A DNA stretch of 64,000 nt from contig NZ_ABIC01000011.1 in the NCBI RefSeq assembly GCF_000172075.1, positions 1 to 64,000 on the forward strand, written 5' to 3'. Below are positions 45,277 to 58,207 of this stretch, piece by piece. The notes under the pieces were generated by a model. That model was not told where the DNA came from and searched no databases. It saw only the letters and a program-made list of their open reading frames with translations. Position 1 is the first letter of the stretch. The number at the start of each line of letters is the position of its first letter. The position numbers and the translations under genes were made by a program. Source of the stretch: Shewanella benthica KT99. GTDB taxonomy: Bacteria > Pseudomonadota > Gammaproteobacteria > Enterobacterales > Shewanellaceae.

Positions 45277-46224
45277 CTATCCTCCAAATGCCAAACTGGC
45301 TCCTAAACCATTATGTTTAGGTAAATATTTAAGTGGGTTAACAGACTTCCCGTGGTAGCGGATTTCAAAATGTAACATGACCCGATCGGTACCCGTATTA
45401 CCCATTGTTGCAAGCGTTTGCCCCATAGAGACAAACTGTTTTTCTTTGACTAAAATCTTATCGGCATGTGCGTAGGCACTGAGAAAATCGTCACTATGTT
45501 TGATGATGACTAAATTTCCATACCCTCTAAGGGCACTGCCCGCATATACTACTCGGCCATCGGCTGCAGACTTAATTATATCACCTCGTTTGCCTGCGAT
45601 CTTAATCCCTTTATTCCCTTGCTCATTAGCAGAGAATCGACCAATCAACTTACCTTTCACCGGCCAGAACCATTTGCTTACTTTAGTGGGTAACTGAGGC
45701 TTCGGCCTGTGGATATATTTGTTAATATCTTGTTGACTAGTCGTTACAGAATACGCAGACTTTTTAACATGATCAAGTGGTTTGTTTTTAGGCTCATCAT
45801 GGGACTTCTTAGCTAGAATCACAGGCGTATGTGTTTGTTTTTTATCTACTTCATCCTTAACTAATACGACTTTAGGAGGATTATTCGACTCTGTTTTAGC
45901 CATTTGGCTATTTGTAACAGTAGATGTCAGGTTAAGGTTTAGCTTCTGTCCAGGATAGATAATATATGGATTGTTAAGCTTATTTTTCTTAGCTAAATCA
46001 AGGAAATCTTTGTTAGATGCCCAGGCGATAGAATAGAGGGTATCACCTCTCTTAACGAAATAAGAATCGGATTTTAATGAGCCTTTATTATAACTAGCCA
46101 TAACCGGAGTCGTGATATTTACCACAGGAGCGGGTCTATCAGACTGAAAACTACAGCCCACGAAGCAGATGCATAGCACTAATAGTAGTAGATTATTGCA
46201 ATTCATCTTCAACTTAGTAATCAA
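45277..46224 (-). CDS. nlpD: NlpD-type LysM/M23 lipoprotein
   Basis: Outer-membrane lipoprotein that activates the amidase AmiC during cell division. Signal with lipobox FVGC (LLLLVLCICFVGCSF). The start is a TTG at 46224, or an ATG six codons later. LysM is at about 56-100 (YFVKRGDTLYSIAWASNKDF); a Lys/Pro/His-rich linker follows; the M23 domain is at about 195-305. The M23 metal ligands are degenerate (GIKIAGKRGD in place of GHxGxD), as in E. coli NlpD, so it should be a regulator, not an enzyme. Same direction as rpoS and pcm. Confidence 0.94.
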   Translation of the reverse strand: MITKLKMNCNNLLLLVLCICFVGCSFQSDRPAPVVNITTPVMASYNKGSLKSDSYFVKRGDTLYSIAWASNKDFLDLAKKNKLNNPYIIYPGQKLNLNLTSTVTNSQMAKTESNNPPKVVLVKDEVDKKQTHTPVILAKKSHDEPKNKPLDHVKKSAYSVTTSQQDINKYIHRPKPQLPTKVSKWFWPVKGKLIGRFSANEQGNKGIKIAGKRGDIIKSAADGRVVYAGSALRGYGNLVIIKHSDDFLSAYAHADKILVKEKQFVSMGQTLATMGNTGTDRVMLHFEIRYHGKSVNPLKYLPKHNGLGASLAFGG

Positions 46225-46326
46225 AAATACACCCTAGAATAAACAGCCAAACAGACTGATATAAGACCCTGTAAATATCTAAAAAAATAACAAAAATATC
46301 TGAGACGAAACAGCTAGCTTAGCGAA

Positions 46327-46962
46327 TTAAGCTAGCTCCCCGTTTATAAGAGGGACAAAGCGAACCATTTCGACCACATCTGAAGTAAAGGTCTCCCCCT
46401 TACGTACGACTTTCAGCAGTTGCTGGGACTCCTCTCCCACAGGAATAACCAGTACCCCGCCATCGACTAACTGAGTCAATAATGCTTGTGGAACACTGCT
46501 CGCCGCCGCCGTAACCATGATGGCATCGAATGGTCCTTTATTGAGCCAGCCTTGCCAACCATCACCATATTTAAACGATATATTGTGAAGATCGAGCTTT
46601 TTTAATCGCTGGCGAGCCTGGATCTGTAGACTCTTGATCCGCTCGACAGTACATAACTCTGGTACAAGTTGAGCCAATATGGCAGCCTGATATCCTGAGC
46701 CCGTACCAATTTCTAACACCTTAGATGGATTGTGATCCAGAAGTAGCTCAGTCATTCTTGCAACGATATAAGGCTGAGAAATTGTTTGCCCTTGCCCAAT
46801 AGGTAAGGCAGTGTTTTCATAAGCTTTATGTCCTAAAGCAGCGTCGATAAAGAGTTCTCTGGGTGTATTGACTAATGCCTGCAACACCTTCTCACTCTCT
46901 ATGCCCGAATCATGTAAACTTTTGGCTAAATTTAATGCTAAAGTCGTCACAACACCATTCAT
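46327..46962 (-). CDS. pcm: Protein-L-isoaspartate O-methyltransferase
   Basis: Repair enzyme that methylates L-isoaspartyl residues in damaged proteins using SAM. 211 residues; SAM motif [27 protein letters not shown] and the conserved [20 protein letters not shown]. Its start overlaps the surE stop by four bases (ATGA), so translation is coupled. Classic surE-pcm-nlpD-rpoS order. Confidence 0.97.
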   Translation of the reverse strand: MNGVVTTLALNLAKSLHDSGIESEKVLQALVNTPRELFIDAALGHKAYENTALPIGQGQTISQPYIVARMTELLLDHNPSKVLEIGTGSGYQAAILAQLVPELCTVERIKSLQIQARQRLKKLDLHNISFKYGDGWQGWLNKGPFDAIMVTAAASSVPQALLTQLVDGGVLVIPVGEESQQLLKVVRKGETFTSDVVEMVRFVPLINGELA

Positions 46963-47711
46963 ATATTATCTATCCATTTTTGCAATGGTGTAATTCTCTC
47001 GAAAGCGGTCAAGTCAACGGTTAAAGGGGTCACTGATACATAAGCATTATTCACGGCATGAAAGTCAGTTCCTTCGCTGGCATCCTGCTCCTCTCCCGGA
47101 GGCCCCAACCAATAGATGTCTCTTCCCGCTGGATCTTGAGCCTTAATCATACCTTCGGCTCTGTGCCTTGCCCCTAAACGAGTGACCTTGATGCCTTTAA
47201 TCTCATTAATCGGTAGATCAGGAACATTGATATTTAAAATCTGATCCTGAGCAATAGGTTTGTTAAGTAAGCCAGCAATGATCCGGCAAGCAAAATGGGC
47301 TGCAGTGTCGAAATGTGCCAATTTAGAGCCCACCAGTGAAACAGCGACGGCTGGCAAGCCAAGAAAGCGCCCCTCCATAGCTGCCGCTACGGTACCAGAA
47401 TACAGGGTGTCATCACCTAAATTTGCTCCGGCGTTGATCCCAGCCACCACCATATCGGGCTCATCTGCATACAACTCACGTATTGCAAGATGAACACTGT
47501 CGGTCGGTGTACCGCTTACTGACACAAAACCATTGCTTAAGGTATTAATTCTTAAAGGATTCGTCAAGGTTAATGAATTACTCGCTCCTGAGCAGTTACG
47601 ATCGGGTCCCACGGTCATTACCCGATAGGACACAGATAATGCATCCGATAACGCCTTAATTCCCGGTGCAGTGATACCATCATCGTTACTTACTAGGATC
47701 TTTATCATCAT
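46959..47711 (-). CDS. surE: 5'/3'-nucleotidase SurE
   Basis: Metal-dependent survival phosphatase acting on nucleoside monophosphates and short polyphosphate. Start chosen at [12 protein letters not shown] (47711 or 47708): the residues before it are not found in the family. SNDDG supplies the metal-binding Asp pair; SGASNSLTL, the metal-binding Ser/Asn [10 protein letters not shown], and INAGANLG follow. About 250 residues, usual size. Overlaps pcm. Confidence 0.96.
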   Translation of the reverse strand: MMIKILVSNDDGITAPGIKALSDALSVSYRVMTVGPDRNCSGASNSLTLTNPLRINTLSNGFVSVSGTPTDSVHLAIRELYADEPDMVVAGINAGANLGDDTLYSGTVAAAMEGRFLGLPAVAVSLVGSKLAHFDTAAHFACRIIAGLLNKPIAQDQILNINVPDLPINEIKGIKVTRLGARHRAEGMIKAQDPAGRDIYWLGPPGEEQDASEGTDFHAVNNAYVSVTPLTVDLTAFERITPLQKWIDNI

Positions 47712-47786
47712 TAGCCTACTATAAATCATTAAATAAATATTTAAGAAAATTGAAAATGGCACTGGAAATTCGGTGTTAACTTAAGG

Positions 47787-48860
47787 TTATACAGAGCCTT
47801 GCTCTTGCTCACGTCGCTCTAACTGACGTTGGCGAAATTCCCGTTCTCTGACATCTTCATAATCAAACACTTCTCGCAGCACGGAAGTTGCGAAGCTGCC
47901 TGCGGGAAGTGCAAATTTAATCACTATCACATCGTCTCCCTCTTGTTGATATGATAGATGCTGAGGCTCTAGTAACAGGGGACGACGCTCTTGCTCTAAT
48001 CCCGCATGTTCTAATCCATCACGGTCGGTGTCAAACTCGGCCAATGCCTTAGCCTCGAAGTCTGCGGCATCGCCTCGAGGCAATGCCGCTCCCCTGCCCC
48101 ACATAGGTGCCGACAGCTGGATATCTTTTTCATCCAGACGCTTAAGTAACGCATCATCCCATTGCTCGGCAACAAAATAGCTCCTGCTACCCGCTAACAT
48201 CACACTGTCGCCATCGAGTTTTTCGAGGCCATGTTCGGCCAACCTCATCGATGTGACATAATTAAATAGATAAGAACGAACGGCAGACAGGTACATACTG
48301 CGTTTTTTCCTGTCTTTCACCTTACGACCGGTAAACATCTGTCGACCGAAGACTAAATTTTTTCCATCATGACCAAACCTTTGCTCACCGAAATAATTTG
48401 GCACGCCGGTCTCGTTTATGAGGGCTAATCTAGCCAGCACATCTTGCATATCGGTAATATTACGCAGAGTTAAACTGAAGCGGTTGCCAGCCAAGGCACC
48501 TATCCTTAACTTTTTACTGTGGCGATGACTAGACAAGATAGTCAGTTCATCGCAGTTTAAACTGGCCCAAGTCGGGGTCTCTTTACCGGGAATGCGTACG
48601 CCAAACCACTGCTCAGTGATCGCATTTTTATCCTTCTGACCCGCATAGGTTACCTCTTTAGGATGAACATGGGCAAAACCAGATAATATCTTAACCACAT
48701 CGGCAGTATTGAGCCCCTCTTTACGTATATGTAGCAGATGGTGCTCTCCCTCCCCGTAGACTGAAGGGCATATTTCCTGCACATGAATCGCTATTTGCGT
48801 ACGAAGATCGGCCTTGGATGCTGGTTTACCATGTAAATAATGCAGTTCTATCATGATCAC
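47787..48860 (-). CDS. truD: tRNA pseudouridine(13) synthase TruD
   Basis: Converts U13 to pseudouridine in tRNA-Glu. 357 residues. The catalytic Asp is in VTYAGQKDKNAITEQWFG, followed by the RNA-binding GNRFSLTLRNI and the TruD-specific VPNYFGEQRFGHDGKNL. C-terminal ASVLREVFDYEDVREREF-like text (FATSVLREVFDYED). Length normal. Lies between surE and ispF in the same direction. Confidence 0.96.
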   Translation of the reverse strand: MIMIELHYLHGKPASKADLRTQIAIHVQEICPSVYGEGEHHLLHIRKEGLNTADVVKILSGFAHVHPKEVTYAGQKDKNAITEQWFGVRIPGKETPTWASLNCDELTILSSHRHSKKLRIGALAGNRFSLTLRNITDMQDVLARLALINETGVPNYFGEQRFGHDGKNLVFGRQMFTGRKVKDRKKRSMYLSAVRSYLFNYVTSMRLAEHGLEKLDGDSVMLAGSRSYFVAEQWDDALLKRLDEKDIQLSAPMWGRGAALPRGDAADFEAKALAEFDTDRDGLEHAGLEQERRPLLLEPQHLSYQQEGDDVIVIKFALPAGSFATSVLREVFDYEDVREREFRQRQLERREQEQGSV

Positions 48861-48901
48861 TCTTATTCTCTAATTGGGTCAATCGAGTCTGTTGGGAAAA
48901 C

Positions 48902-49387
48902 TTATATGGCTATCTTAGTGACCAATACGACGGCTTCGACGGCAATACCCTCTTTACGACCGGTAAAGCCTAGCTTCTCGGTCGTGGTTGCCTTAACATT
49001 GATATTATCTATGCTGGTCTCTAAGTCTTGGCTTAGCACTTCACGAATAGCTTCTATGTGGGGCGCCATTTTGGGTGCTTGAGCGATAATAGTGACATCC
49101 AGGTTGCCAATCTCAAAGCCTTTATCCCTTGCCAAGGTGTAGCAATGACGCAAAAGCTGACGACTGTCGGCTCCTTTAAATTTTTCCTCGGTATCGGGAA
49201 AGTGTTTGCCAATATCCCCCAAGGCGACCGAGCCTAAGATAGCATCGGATATGGCGTGCAGCACCACATCGCCATCAGAATGTGCAATTAAGCCTAACTC
49301 ATAGGGGACATGCACACCGCCTAGCAATAATGGGGCATCGCCACCAAATTTATGTACGTCAAAACCATGGCCTATGCGTATATTCAT
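48902..49387 (-). CDS. ispF: 2-C-methyl-D-erythritol 2,4-cyclodiphosphate synthase
   Basis: Fifth step of the MEP isoprenoid pathway: cyclises CDP-ME 2-phosphate to MEcPP. 161 residues. [12 protein letters not shown] carries the metal-binding Asp/His, [20 protein letters not shown] the third ligand, [19 protein letters not shown] the substrate loop, and the C-terminal [18 protein letters not shown] the end signature. Same order as ispD (upstream) and truD (downstream). Confidence 0.97.
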   Translation of the reverse strand: MNIRIGHGFDVHKFGGDAPLLLGGVHVPYELGLIAHSDGDVVLHAISDAILGSVALGDIGKHFPDTEEKFKGADSRQLLRHCYTLARDKGFEIGNLDVTIIAQAPKMAPHIEAIREVLSQDLETSIDNINVKATTTEKLGFTGRKEGIAVEAVVLVTKIAI

Positions 49388-49481
49388 TGTTCATTCCATT
49401 TAGCGTATTCAATTAACACCACAAGATAATCTAGATTATCCATTGAGATTATTCCCAGTCAGTTTCCGGGCCATTAGCCAT

Positions 49482-50183
49482 CTAGTTTTCCACTTCAGCT
49501 TGGCGCAGAAAGAGTTCAGCCAATCGAAGATCGTCCGGGTGGGTGATCTTGATATTATCGGCTCTACCCGTCACGAGTCCCGGTGCGATTCCGGCCCATT
49601 CCATGGCAGAAGCTTCGTCGGTGATGTTGACTTTCACCTCCAAGGCTTGGGTTAAATTATCTCTGAGGGATACCAGAGGAAAAAGCTGTGGGGTGAGGGC
49701 ATGCCATAACTGCTCACGACATACGGTCTGTTCAATACATCCCTGTTTATCCCCTCTCTTCATGGTATCTCGAACGGGTGAGGCTAAGATGGCGCCCTGG
49801 GGAAATAAGCCTCTCGAATCGATAAGCTTATCGATATCGCTATGAGTCAAACAGGGACGAGCCGCATCATGTACCATAGCCCAACCCTCTCCATCGACTC
49901 GATTCAGGCACGCCAAGACTGAGTCCGCCCGTTCTTCACCACCGACAACGCTGAGCAATTTTGGGTGTCTAGCCTCAGGTAGAGAGGAGAAATAACTATC
50001 TTGTGGATGCAGCGCTAGGATCACACGGTCGATTCTAGGATGAGTGAGGAGCACTTGTAAGGTTAAAGATAGAATTGGCTTACCGGCTATTTTTAGGTAC
50101 TGCTTAGGAACGTCGGCTCCCATGCGGCGGCCTATACCGGCAGCAGGAACGATGGCGACAATCTTTTCTTTGAAATCATTCAT
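49482..50183 (-). CDS. ispD: 2-C-methyl-D-erythritol 4-phosphate cytidylyltransferase
   Basis: Third MEP-pathway step: joins CTP and MEP. 233 residues. AIVPAAGIGRRMGADVPKQY is the CTP-binding start; VHDAARPCLTHSDIDKLI the second metal/substrate site; ALTPQLFPLVSLRDNLTQAL and ITDEASAMEWAG follow; the tail NIKITHPDDLRLAELFL is complete. A CDS gap of about 95 bases separates it from ispF. 36 bases after ftsB. Confidence 0.97.
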   Translation of the reverse strand: MNDFKEKIVAIVPAAGIGRRMGADVPKQYLKIAGKPILSLTLQVLLTHPRIDRVILALHPQDSYFSSLPEARHPKLLSVVGGEERADSVLACLNRVDGEGWAMVHDAARPCLTHSDIDKLIDSRGLFPQGAILASPVRDTMKRGDKQGCIEQTVCREQLWHALTPQLFPLVSLRDNLTQALEVKVNITDEASAMEWAGIAPGLVTGRADNIKITHPDDLRLAELFLRQAEVEN

Positions 50184-50219
50184 GAATAAATTTCTGCTTG
50201 TTTAAGATTAGGAAGTCAA

Positions 50220-50510
50220 TCAGTTTGCAGACTTTAGGCTGCCACCCACGACACGAAAAAATGTTTCACCTTCTTTTACCATACCCAGTTCATTTCGAGC
50301 CCGCTCTTCTAATGCTTCGGTGCCGCTGCGAAGATCGATTATCTCTTCCCGCAACACTTGATTGCGTGCAACTAACTTGGCATTACCCTCTCGCTGAAGC
50401 GCTACCTGTTCGCGAAGTTCAACTGATCCAGGCAGACTATTCACGCCATACCATAACTGATACTGGAGTACGCCTAACAAGCCGAACAATACAAATAAGA
50501 AACGTTTCAT
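50220..50510 (-). CDS. ftsB: Cell division protein FtsB
   Basis: 96-residue bitopic membrane protein of the divisome that pairs with FtsL and FtsQ. The start at 50510 (MKRFLFVLFGLLGVLQYQLW) begins the single span; a longer reading adds seven non-family codons. After the span the coiled coil runs about 30-75 (LREQVALQREGNAKLVARNQ) with typical heptads, then EERARNELGMVKEGETFFRV. The ftsB-ispD-ispF order is shared with other gammaproteobacteria. Confidence 0.95.
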   Translation of the reverse strand: MKRFLFVLFGLLGVLQYQLWYGVNSLPGSVELREQVALQREGNAKLVARNQVLREEIIDLRSGTEALEERARNELGMVKEGETFFRVVGGSLKSAN

Positions 50511-50549
50511 TGCATACCAATTATTCGACACTCAGCCGAGATAATACAA

Positions 50550-50577
50550 CAAAAAAGGCCACCCAGTGGTGACCTTT
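50550..50577 (-). terminator. Terminator of eno
   Basis: AAAAGGTCACC - ACTG - GGTGGCCTTTTTTG on the minus strand, with one G-T pair. Confidence 0.82.
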
Positions 50578-50663
50578 TCATTAATAGCGACAATTTAACC
50601 TGGCTTACTGACTCATTCTATCGAGAGCGTATCTCGGTTCTTGAATGATCAGCGAGCCGATTA

Positions 50664-51968
<1,305 letters not shown>

Positions 51969-52041
51969 TTAAGTTTAAAAATAAAATAAAAAATATAATA
52001 TAACTGAAATTTGTTCATCCAAATTTACATCATCAGAAAAC

Positions 52042-52078
52042 AAAAAAGCCGCTTCCAAAATTTGGAAGCGGCTTAATG
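52042..52078 (-). terminator. Terminator of pyrG
   Basis: AAGCCGCTTCC - AAATTTT - GGAAGCGGCTTTTTTG on the minus strand; perfect 11-base stem. Confidence 0.95.
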
Positions 52079-52086
52079 TCACTGAT

Positions 52087-53838
<1,752 letters not shown>

Positions 53839-54369
53839 CTATTTGTGCACTTCATTCCGCTTAACTTGATCCCAGTAGCCATCAAGCTCGATTAAGCTGT
53901 GTTCTTCCATCGACTTACCGCTCTTGCTCGCTAATGTTTCGACGCCTCTGAAACGTCGTTCAAACTTTGCATTTGCCTGACGTAGGGCCTGTTCAGGTTC
54001 AATGCCTAAGTGACGAGCCAAATTAGTCACGGCAAACAGCAGATCGCCCATCTCATCTTGTATCTTCTCTTGTATCGGTTTATCTAACCTGACCTCATGC
54101 AGAACTTCGCCGATCTCCTCATGAATTTTATCTACCACAGGGCCGAGATCATCCCAGTCGAACCCGACTCCCGCGACGCGTTGCTGAATTTTAACCGAGC
54201 GAGTCAGTGCTGGTAAGGCAAGCGGAATATTATCCAATACCGAATGAAGGGATTTATCCTTGCGCTCTTTGGCTTTTATGCTTGCCCAATGTTGCTTCAC
54301 TTGCTCGGCACTCGCCTCTTTGAGAGAGCCAAACACATCCAGCAGAGGTTGAATATCACTGTTTTTCAT
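53839..54369 (-). CDS. mazG: Nucleoside triphosphate pyrophosphohydrolase MazG, N-terminal domain deleted
   Basis: MazG hydrolyses NTPs and dNTPs to monophosphates and moderates (p)ppGpp effects. Family members have about 260-280 residues and two MazG domains; this one has 176 (start at 54369, GGGA site before). It opens normally (IQPLLDV) and then jumps straight to VFGSLKEASAEQVKQHWASI, the segment that should follow the first domain. About 80 residues are missing in frame. The second domain, with the active motif EEIGEVLHEVR and DEMGDLLFAV, is whole and is the catalytic one in E. coli. So activity may survive. It lies between pyrG and relA, the usual place. Confidence 0.9.
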   Translation of the reverse strand: MKNSDIQPLLDVFGSLKEASAEQVKQHWASIKAKERKDKSLHSVLDNIPLALPALTRSVKIQQRVAGVGFDWDDLGPVVDKIHEEIGEVLHEVRLDKPIQEKIQDEMGDLLFAVTNLARHLGIEPEQALRQANAKFERRFRGVETLASKSGKSMEEHSLIELDGYWDQVKRNEVHK

Positions 54370-54407
54370 CTTAATCCCGTATAAATCCAAATTAAACTTC
54401 CTCAGGA

Positions 54408-56612
54408 TTATAAACGTCTGGCTTCACTCACGCCTTGCACCTGATTAATTTTCGCCAGTACCTTAGATAACCCATCGAGATTATACAATTCTAGCTCGAG
54501 TTCGATCGCCGCCGTCTGGGTCTTAACATCCGATGATGTGCTCATCGCCATCACATGGGTTTTCTCGGCGGCGAGTACCGAGGTCAAATCACGTAACAAA
54601 CCCGAACGGTCATGGGCGATGATCCGCAAGCGGATCTTATAGCCGCCGGAGTAGTTCTCTCCCCACACGACATCGACAGTACGTTCAGGATAGGCGCGAA
54701 TTAACTCTTTGACCTGATCACAATCGGCCATGTGCACCGAGATCCCGCGGCCCTTAGTGATGAAACCAAAGATCTCATCCCCGGGTACCGGCTGGCAACA
54801 ACGGGCGATATGACTCATCAAGTTGCCCACACCACTCACTTCAACCTGGCCCTTACCTTTCTTTCCCGCCTTACTCTGACTCTTTTTAACCAGATCTTCG
54901 ACCGCTTCCTCATCGGATAGCTCATGCTTACGCATCTGGCTCTGTACATGGTTAACCACCTGGTTGAGCCTGACATCTCCGCCACCAATCGCGGCTAAAA
55001 GGTCATCCATGCTCACCATATTAAACCGCTCGACTGCACTTTGAGCGTCTTTGAGTTTGAGTCCCACACGTGAAAGCTCAGTTTCCATCATCTCACGGCC
55101 GGCGGCAATGTTCTTGTCTCTGTCTTGCTGTTTAAACCAATGCTGAATTTTAGAGCGGGCTCGGGATGAACGAATGTAACCTAAGTGTGGATTTAGCCAG
55201 TCACGCTTGGGGTTAGGCTGCTTAGAGGTGATAATTTCGATGCGCTCGCCCGTTTCCACCTGATAGGTAAAAGGCACGATGCGGCCATCGACTTTTGCCC
55301 CTATACACTTATGTCCCACATGGGAATGAATATAGTAGGCGAAATCAAGTACGGTCGAACCAAGCGGCAGGTCGACCACCTCACCACTGGGGGTAAACAC
55401 ATAGACCCTGTCTTCGAAGACTTGGCTGCGAACCTCTTCGACTAGATTGCCACTCTCGGCCACATCCTCTTGCCACTGCAAGATCTTACGCAGCCAGTTA
55501 ATCTTCTCTTCATAGCCCGTCTGCTTACCTCCGCTGGTGCCCTCTTTATATTTCCAGTGAGCGGCGACTCCGAGCTCGGCATCTTCATGCATCTGCTCGG
55601 TGCGGATCTGGATCTCGACGGTTTTCCCCTCGGGACCCACAACTATGGTATGGATAGACTGATAACCGTTGGGTTTAGGATTAGCGACATAATCGTCGAA
55701 CTCCCGGGGAATATGATGCCACAGCGTGTGTACCACACCTAAAGCCCCATAACAGTCCTGCAGCCTATCGGTGACAATCCGCACGGCACGCACATCGAAC
55801 AGTTCATCGAACTTAAGATCTTTACCCTTCATCTTCTTCCAGATGCTATAGATATGCTTAGGGCGGCCATACACCTTGGCCCTGATGTGATCTTTATCTA
55901 ATCTGGCTTGCAGTTGGCCGACAAAATTATCGATGAATATCTCACGATCCAAGCGCTTACCATCTAGCTGTTTGGCGATATCTTTATAAGTTTGAGGATG
56001 AAGATAACGAAATGAAATATCTTCCAACTCCCACTTCAGTTGGCCGATCCCGAGTCTGTTGGCCAGAGGCGCATAGATATCGGCAATTTCACGGGCCAAG
56101 AGCACGCGCGTCTCTTCATCGGCATTCTTCACTTCTCTGAGCAGACAAATACGTTCGGCAAGCTTGATCACCACGGCGCGGACATCTTCCACCATGGCCA
56201 ATAACATGCGGCGGATGTTATCTATCTGAGGCTCCGCTGCGCGGGACTGGTCGTTGATTTTCAATGCACCAATGGCATTCATGGTTTCAACACTGCGTAC
56301 TAAGGTAGCGAGCCCTTTACCGAAAGACTCCTCCAGTGACTCCTTAGATAAGATGCCCGCATCATAGACCACGAAGAGGACGGATGCCTGCAAGGTTTCG
56401 ATATCCATGTTCAGAGGCGCGAGAATTTCTATCAACTCTCTGGCACGCTGGAGTAAATTAGTATCATTGCCGTGCTGCGACACCATGGTCTCAATCTGAC
56501 GCAGCAGTTCGAGTAAAGATTGGGCTTCATCTGTATCACTGACGTAACGATTGACCCACTCTTCTAACTGAAAATTCGGATCACTAAAATGTGCCTCTCG
56601 AACTGATACCAT
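54408..56612 (-). CDS. relA: (p)ppGpp synthetase RelA
   Basis: Ribosome-associated alarmone synthetase that responds to amino-acid starvation. 734 residues (E. coli 744). A degenerate HD hydrolase domain (about 50-190; the HD pair is absent, as usual in RelA), synthetase domain (about 240-370; YGRPKHIYSIWKKMKGK, VRIVTDRLQDCYGALGVVH, KPNGYQSIHT), TGS domain (VFTPSGEVVDLPLGSTVLDF), helical and zinc-finger segment (ARCCQPVPGDEI) and a C-terminal ACT domain. 38 bases before mazG. Confidence 0.97.
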   Translation of the reverse strand: MVSVREAHFSDPNFQLEEWVNRYVSDTDEAQSLLELLRQIETMVSQHGNDTNLLQRARELIEILAPLNMDIETLQASVLFVVYDAGILSKESLEESFGKGLATLVRSVETMNAIGALKINDQSRAAEPQIDNIRRMLLAMVEDVRAVVIKLAERICLLREVKNADEETRVLLAREIADIYAPLANRLGIGQLKWELEDISFRYLHPQTYKDIAKQLDGKRLDREIFIDNFVGQLQARLDKDHIRAKVYGRPKHIYSIWKKMKGKDLKFDELFDVRAVRIVTDRLQDCYGALGVVHTLWHHIPREFDDYVANPKPNGYQSIHTIVVGPEGKTVEIQIRTEQMHEDAELGVAAHWKYKEGTSGGKQTGYEEKINWLRKILQWQEDVAESGNLVEEVRSQVFEDRVYVFTPSGEVVDLPLGSTVLDFAYYIHSHVGHKCIGAKVDGRIVPFTYQVETGERIEIITSKQPNPKRDWLNPHLGYIRSSRARSKIQHWFKQQDRDKNIAAGREMMETELSRVGLKLKDAQSAVERFNMVSMDDLLAAIGGGDVRLNQVVNHVQSQMRKHELSDEEAVEDLVKKSQSKAGKKGKGQVEVSGVGNLMSHIARCCQPVPGDEIFGFITKGRGISVHMADCDQVKELIRAYPERTVDVVWGENYSGGYKIRLRIIAHDRSGLLRDLTSVLAAEKTHVMAMSTSSDVKTQTAAIELELELYNLDGLSKVLAKINQVQGVSEARRL

Positions 56613-56754
56613 CTCAATAACATCCTTAACTTTAAATCTTAAAGTACGCTCAGGAATTTAATCCCTTCTCACCGAAGGCCTATCTTGAACATTCCGCTTC
56701 TAATGTCAATTAACAAACCCTGACTCAAGCGTTAATTAGTTACCCATTATACAA

Positions 56755-58110
56755 TTAACTCAATTCAAATAAGGCCATGGCCTCGATGTGATGGGTTTGA
56801 GGAAACATATCGATCAAACCTAATTTTGTTAACTTGTAACCATGCTTTAACAGACACTCACTGTCTCGTGCCAGACTCGCGGGATCGCATGAGACATAAA
56901 CGATTGACTTAGGTTTCATCTTCTTCAGCCATTGCAGACTCTCGAAAGCCCCGGCTCTGGCTGGATCTAACAGTAATTTATCCACTTTACCTAGCCAGGA
57001 CTGTGTAGAAAGGTCGGCGCTAAGATCGGTATGAAAGAAAGACACCTTGTCTAATCCACTCAGTGTGGCATTCATTCTGGCTTGTTGCACCATTTCAGGC
57101 ACGCCTTCAACACCTATCACCTCGGCGCCTTTATTAGCCAGTGGCAGACTGAAGTTTCCGACACCACAGAAGAGATCTAACACCCGCTCATTGGCTTCGA
57201 CGGATAACCAGTCCACGGCTTGATTGACCATGGCATTATTGATTTCGGCGTTGACCTGAACAAAACTTCCAGGAGTAAAACTCAGCTTAACCCCGTTATC
57301 CAGCTCATAATAGGGCAGTTCATCTGAGTCAAGGTCCAGCATTTTTGGCGTATCACAGATCAAGGTTAAGTCTGCATCATTGCCTTGTACTATCAGGCTA
57401 ACCCCGTGACTGAGGGCAAATTCTCGTAATTTCTCGGTGTCTTTATCCGACATGGCTTTGGTCATTCGGATCACGACAAAATGTCCATTATTGGCTTCGA
57501 TGAGTTCGATATGACCCAAGGCTTTTTTACTCGAGAGCTGATTGAGCACCTTTGACAAAGGCAAGATGAGGTCTGACAGAGGCGTCGCCAGCACTGGACA
57601 ATGCGCTATCTTAATGACTTGTTTACTCGCCTTAGCCCTGAAACCTAGCGTAGTGTGCTTAGTATTTCTATCATAAAAAGTCGCGAGTCTGGCACGGCGT
57701 CTATAACCCCACTCTTTACCGATCAGTGCCGGCGCGAGCGTCTCAGCTTCAGCCTGTCCCAGTCTAGCCATAAGACTGACTAAGGCATCTTGTTTATGGC
57801 TACGTTGCTTATCGATTACCAGATGTTGTAGGTCACAGCCACCACACTGGTCATAATGGGCACATTTGGGCGTGACTCGATCTGGGGACGGTGTGACTAT
57901 CTGTTGCAATGTGGCACGAGCGTGGCGCTTCTTCTGCTCGGTCAATTGCCCTCTCACGCTCTCTCCCGGTAACGCCCCCGGCACGAAGATAATTTTGCCA
58001 TCCTGATGAGCAATACCCGCACCCAAATGATCGAGGTGAGTCACCTCTAAGCTTATTTTAGCTGATACTTGCTTAGATCTATTTGGTTTTGCTTTAAAAA
58101 ACTGTGCCAT
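56755..58110 (-). CDS. rlmD: 23S rRNA (uracil-1939-C5)-methyltransferase RlmD
   Basis: Methylates U1939 of 23S rRNA. The start at 58110 ([20 protein letters not shown]) has GAGG before it; the frame extends 11 codons further. 451 residues. TRAM domain (about 15-75), Fe-S cluster motif [16 protein letters not shown] (four Cys), SAM-binding domain with [20 protein letters not shown] and [17 protein letters not shown]-type motif ([11 protein letters not shown]), catalytic Cys in [14 protein letters not shown]. Diverges from barA, sharing a 98-base promoter region. Confidence 0.96.
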   Translation of the reverse strand: MAQFFKAKPNRSKQVSAKISLEVTHLDHLGAGIAHQDGKIIFVPGALPGESVRGQLTEQKKRHARATLQQIVTPSPDRVTPKCAHYDQCGGCDLQHLVIDKQRSHKQDALVSLMARLGQAEAETLAPALIGKEWGYRRRARLATFYDRNTKHTTLGFRAKASKQVIKIAHCPVLATPLSDLILPLSKVLNQLSSKKALGHIELIEANNGHFVVIRMTKAMSDKDTEKLREFALSHGVSLIVQGNDADLTLICDTPKMLDLDSDELPYYELDNGVKLSFTPGSFVQVNAEINNAMVNQAVDWLSVEANERVLDLFCGVGNFSLPLANKGAEVIGVEGVPEMVQQARMNATLSGLDKVSFFHTDLSADLSTQSWLGKVDKLLLDPARAGAFESLQWLKKMKPKSIVYVSCDPASLARDSECLLKHGYKLTKLGLIDMFPQTHHIEAMALFELS

Positions 58111-58207
58111 TGAGGCCTCTAAATCGATAATAATACTGGCCAAGACCGCCTATTCTCTGGCAGTCTAGTGACACGTTTGTCAATAAACTGGTAGATTAGC
58201 TAACTTA

